Shown here: in pieces, positions 1 to 64,000 of the stretch
Numbering within the stretch: the first letter of the stretch is position 1
Layout: each line of letters begins with the position of its first letter
Assembly (NCBI GenBank): GCA_023974075.1
Contig: CM043808.1
Span: 22,468,227-22,532,226 of the forward strand
DNA: 64,000 nucleotides
Source of the DNA: Chaenocephalus aceratus
Taxonomy: Eukaryota; Chordata; Actinopteri; Perciformes; Channichthyidae
Direction: 5' to 3'
The notes under the pieces: generated by a model
The model's database searches: none
Told to the model about the DNA's origin: nothing
The model's input: only the letters and a program-made list of their open reading frames with translations
Position numbers and translations under genes: made by a program

Positions 1-22
1 GTGTGTGTGTGTGTGTGTGTGT
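1..22. repeat. (GT)n microsatellite, cut by window edge
   Basis: Perfect GT dinucleotide run at the left edge. In the gene's transcript it is an AC repeat beginning about 13 nt inside the intron after exon G. Confidence 0.95.
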
Positions 23-35
23 TTTCACTCCTTAC

Positions 36-63869
<63,834 letters not shown>

Positions 63870-64000
63870 CTGAGAGAAGTGCAAAAAGATGAAAAAAGAG
63901 AACGTGTTATCAATTTGCATTTCACAGTAGGGGTGTTGTTTTGTCAAAGGATATCACGCAAATGATTTTGGTAAACAAATGTCCCAGATGGATGTAATAA
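63870..64000 (-). other. stxbp5: stxbp5 intron upstream of exon A, partial
   Basis: The 3' end of the preceding intron, with a pyrimidine tract leading into the exon A acceptor. Nothing else is seen before the window edge. Confidence 0.85.

Overview
This window is vertebrate, almost certainly teleost fish, genomic DNA. It lies inside one long gene read on the minus strand. The fish assignment rests on very long perfect CA/GT microsatellites, a Tx1-like L1 LINE, L2-type LINE tails ending in the usual fish 3' motif, hAT and piggyBac-like elements nested in one another, and a coding sequence that reads as vertebrate tomosyn. No tRNA, rRNA, CRISPR array or bacterial-type gene was seen.

The host gene is stxbp5 (syntaxin-binding protein 5, tomosyn-1). 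Seven consecutive internal coding exons can be placed on the minus strand, in transcript order: A 63869-63772, B 28714-28633, C 27215-27116, D 16324-16190, E 8442-8379, F 7848-7765 and G 159-36. Together they encode about 229 residues of the N-terminal WD40-like beta-propeller. The first coding exon lies beyond the right edge, and the second propeller and C-terminal SNARE motif lie beyond the left edge. All junctions are GT-AG. All phases fit except B to C: exon C appears to lack one base, and the frame from exon B then meets a TGA at its fourth codon. This is either an assembly error or a real disabling allele, and it is the most consequential observation here.

The rest is intron. From left to right: 160-7764 holds an L2-type tail and a 296-bp CA tract. 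8443-16189 holds a GGA repeat and a palindromic MITE ending about 55 bp from the exon D donor. 16325-27115 holds a 350-bp CA tract, a LINE tail, a stack of nested elements (20598-22944) and an hAT derivative carrying a zinc-finger transposase fragment (24752-25875) with its own nested MITE. The 35-kb intron 28715-63771 holds a 5.6-kb Tx1-like L1 (30320-35927) split by a 1.18-kb hAT element, two more LINE tails and several long microsatellites.

The transposon story is unusually readable. Several insertions keep clear target-site duplications (8 bp for hATs, TTAA for a piggyBac-like MITE, 16 bp for the L1), so insertion order can be read directly. Two of the hAT elements, one on each strand, share an internal segment and look like separate deletion derivatives of one zinc-finger hAT lineage.
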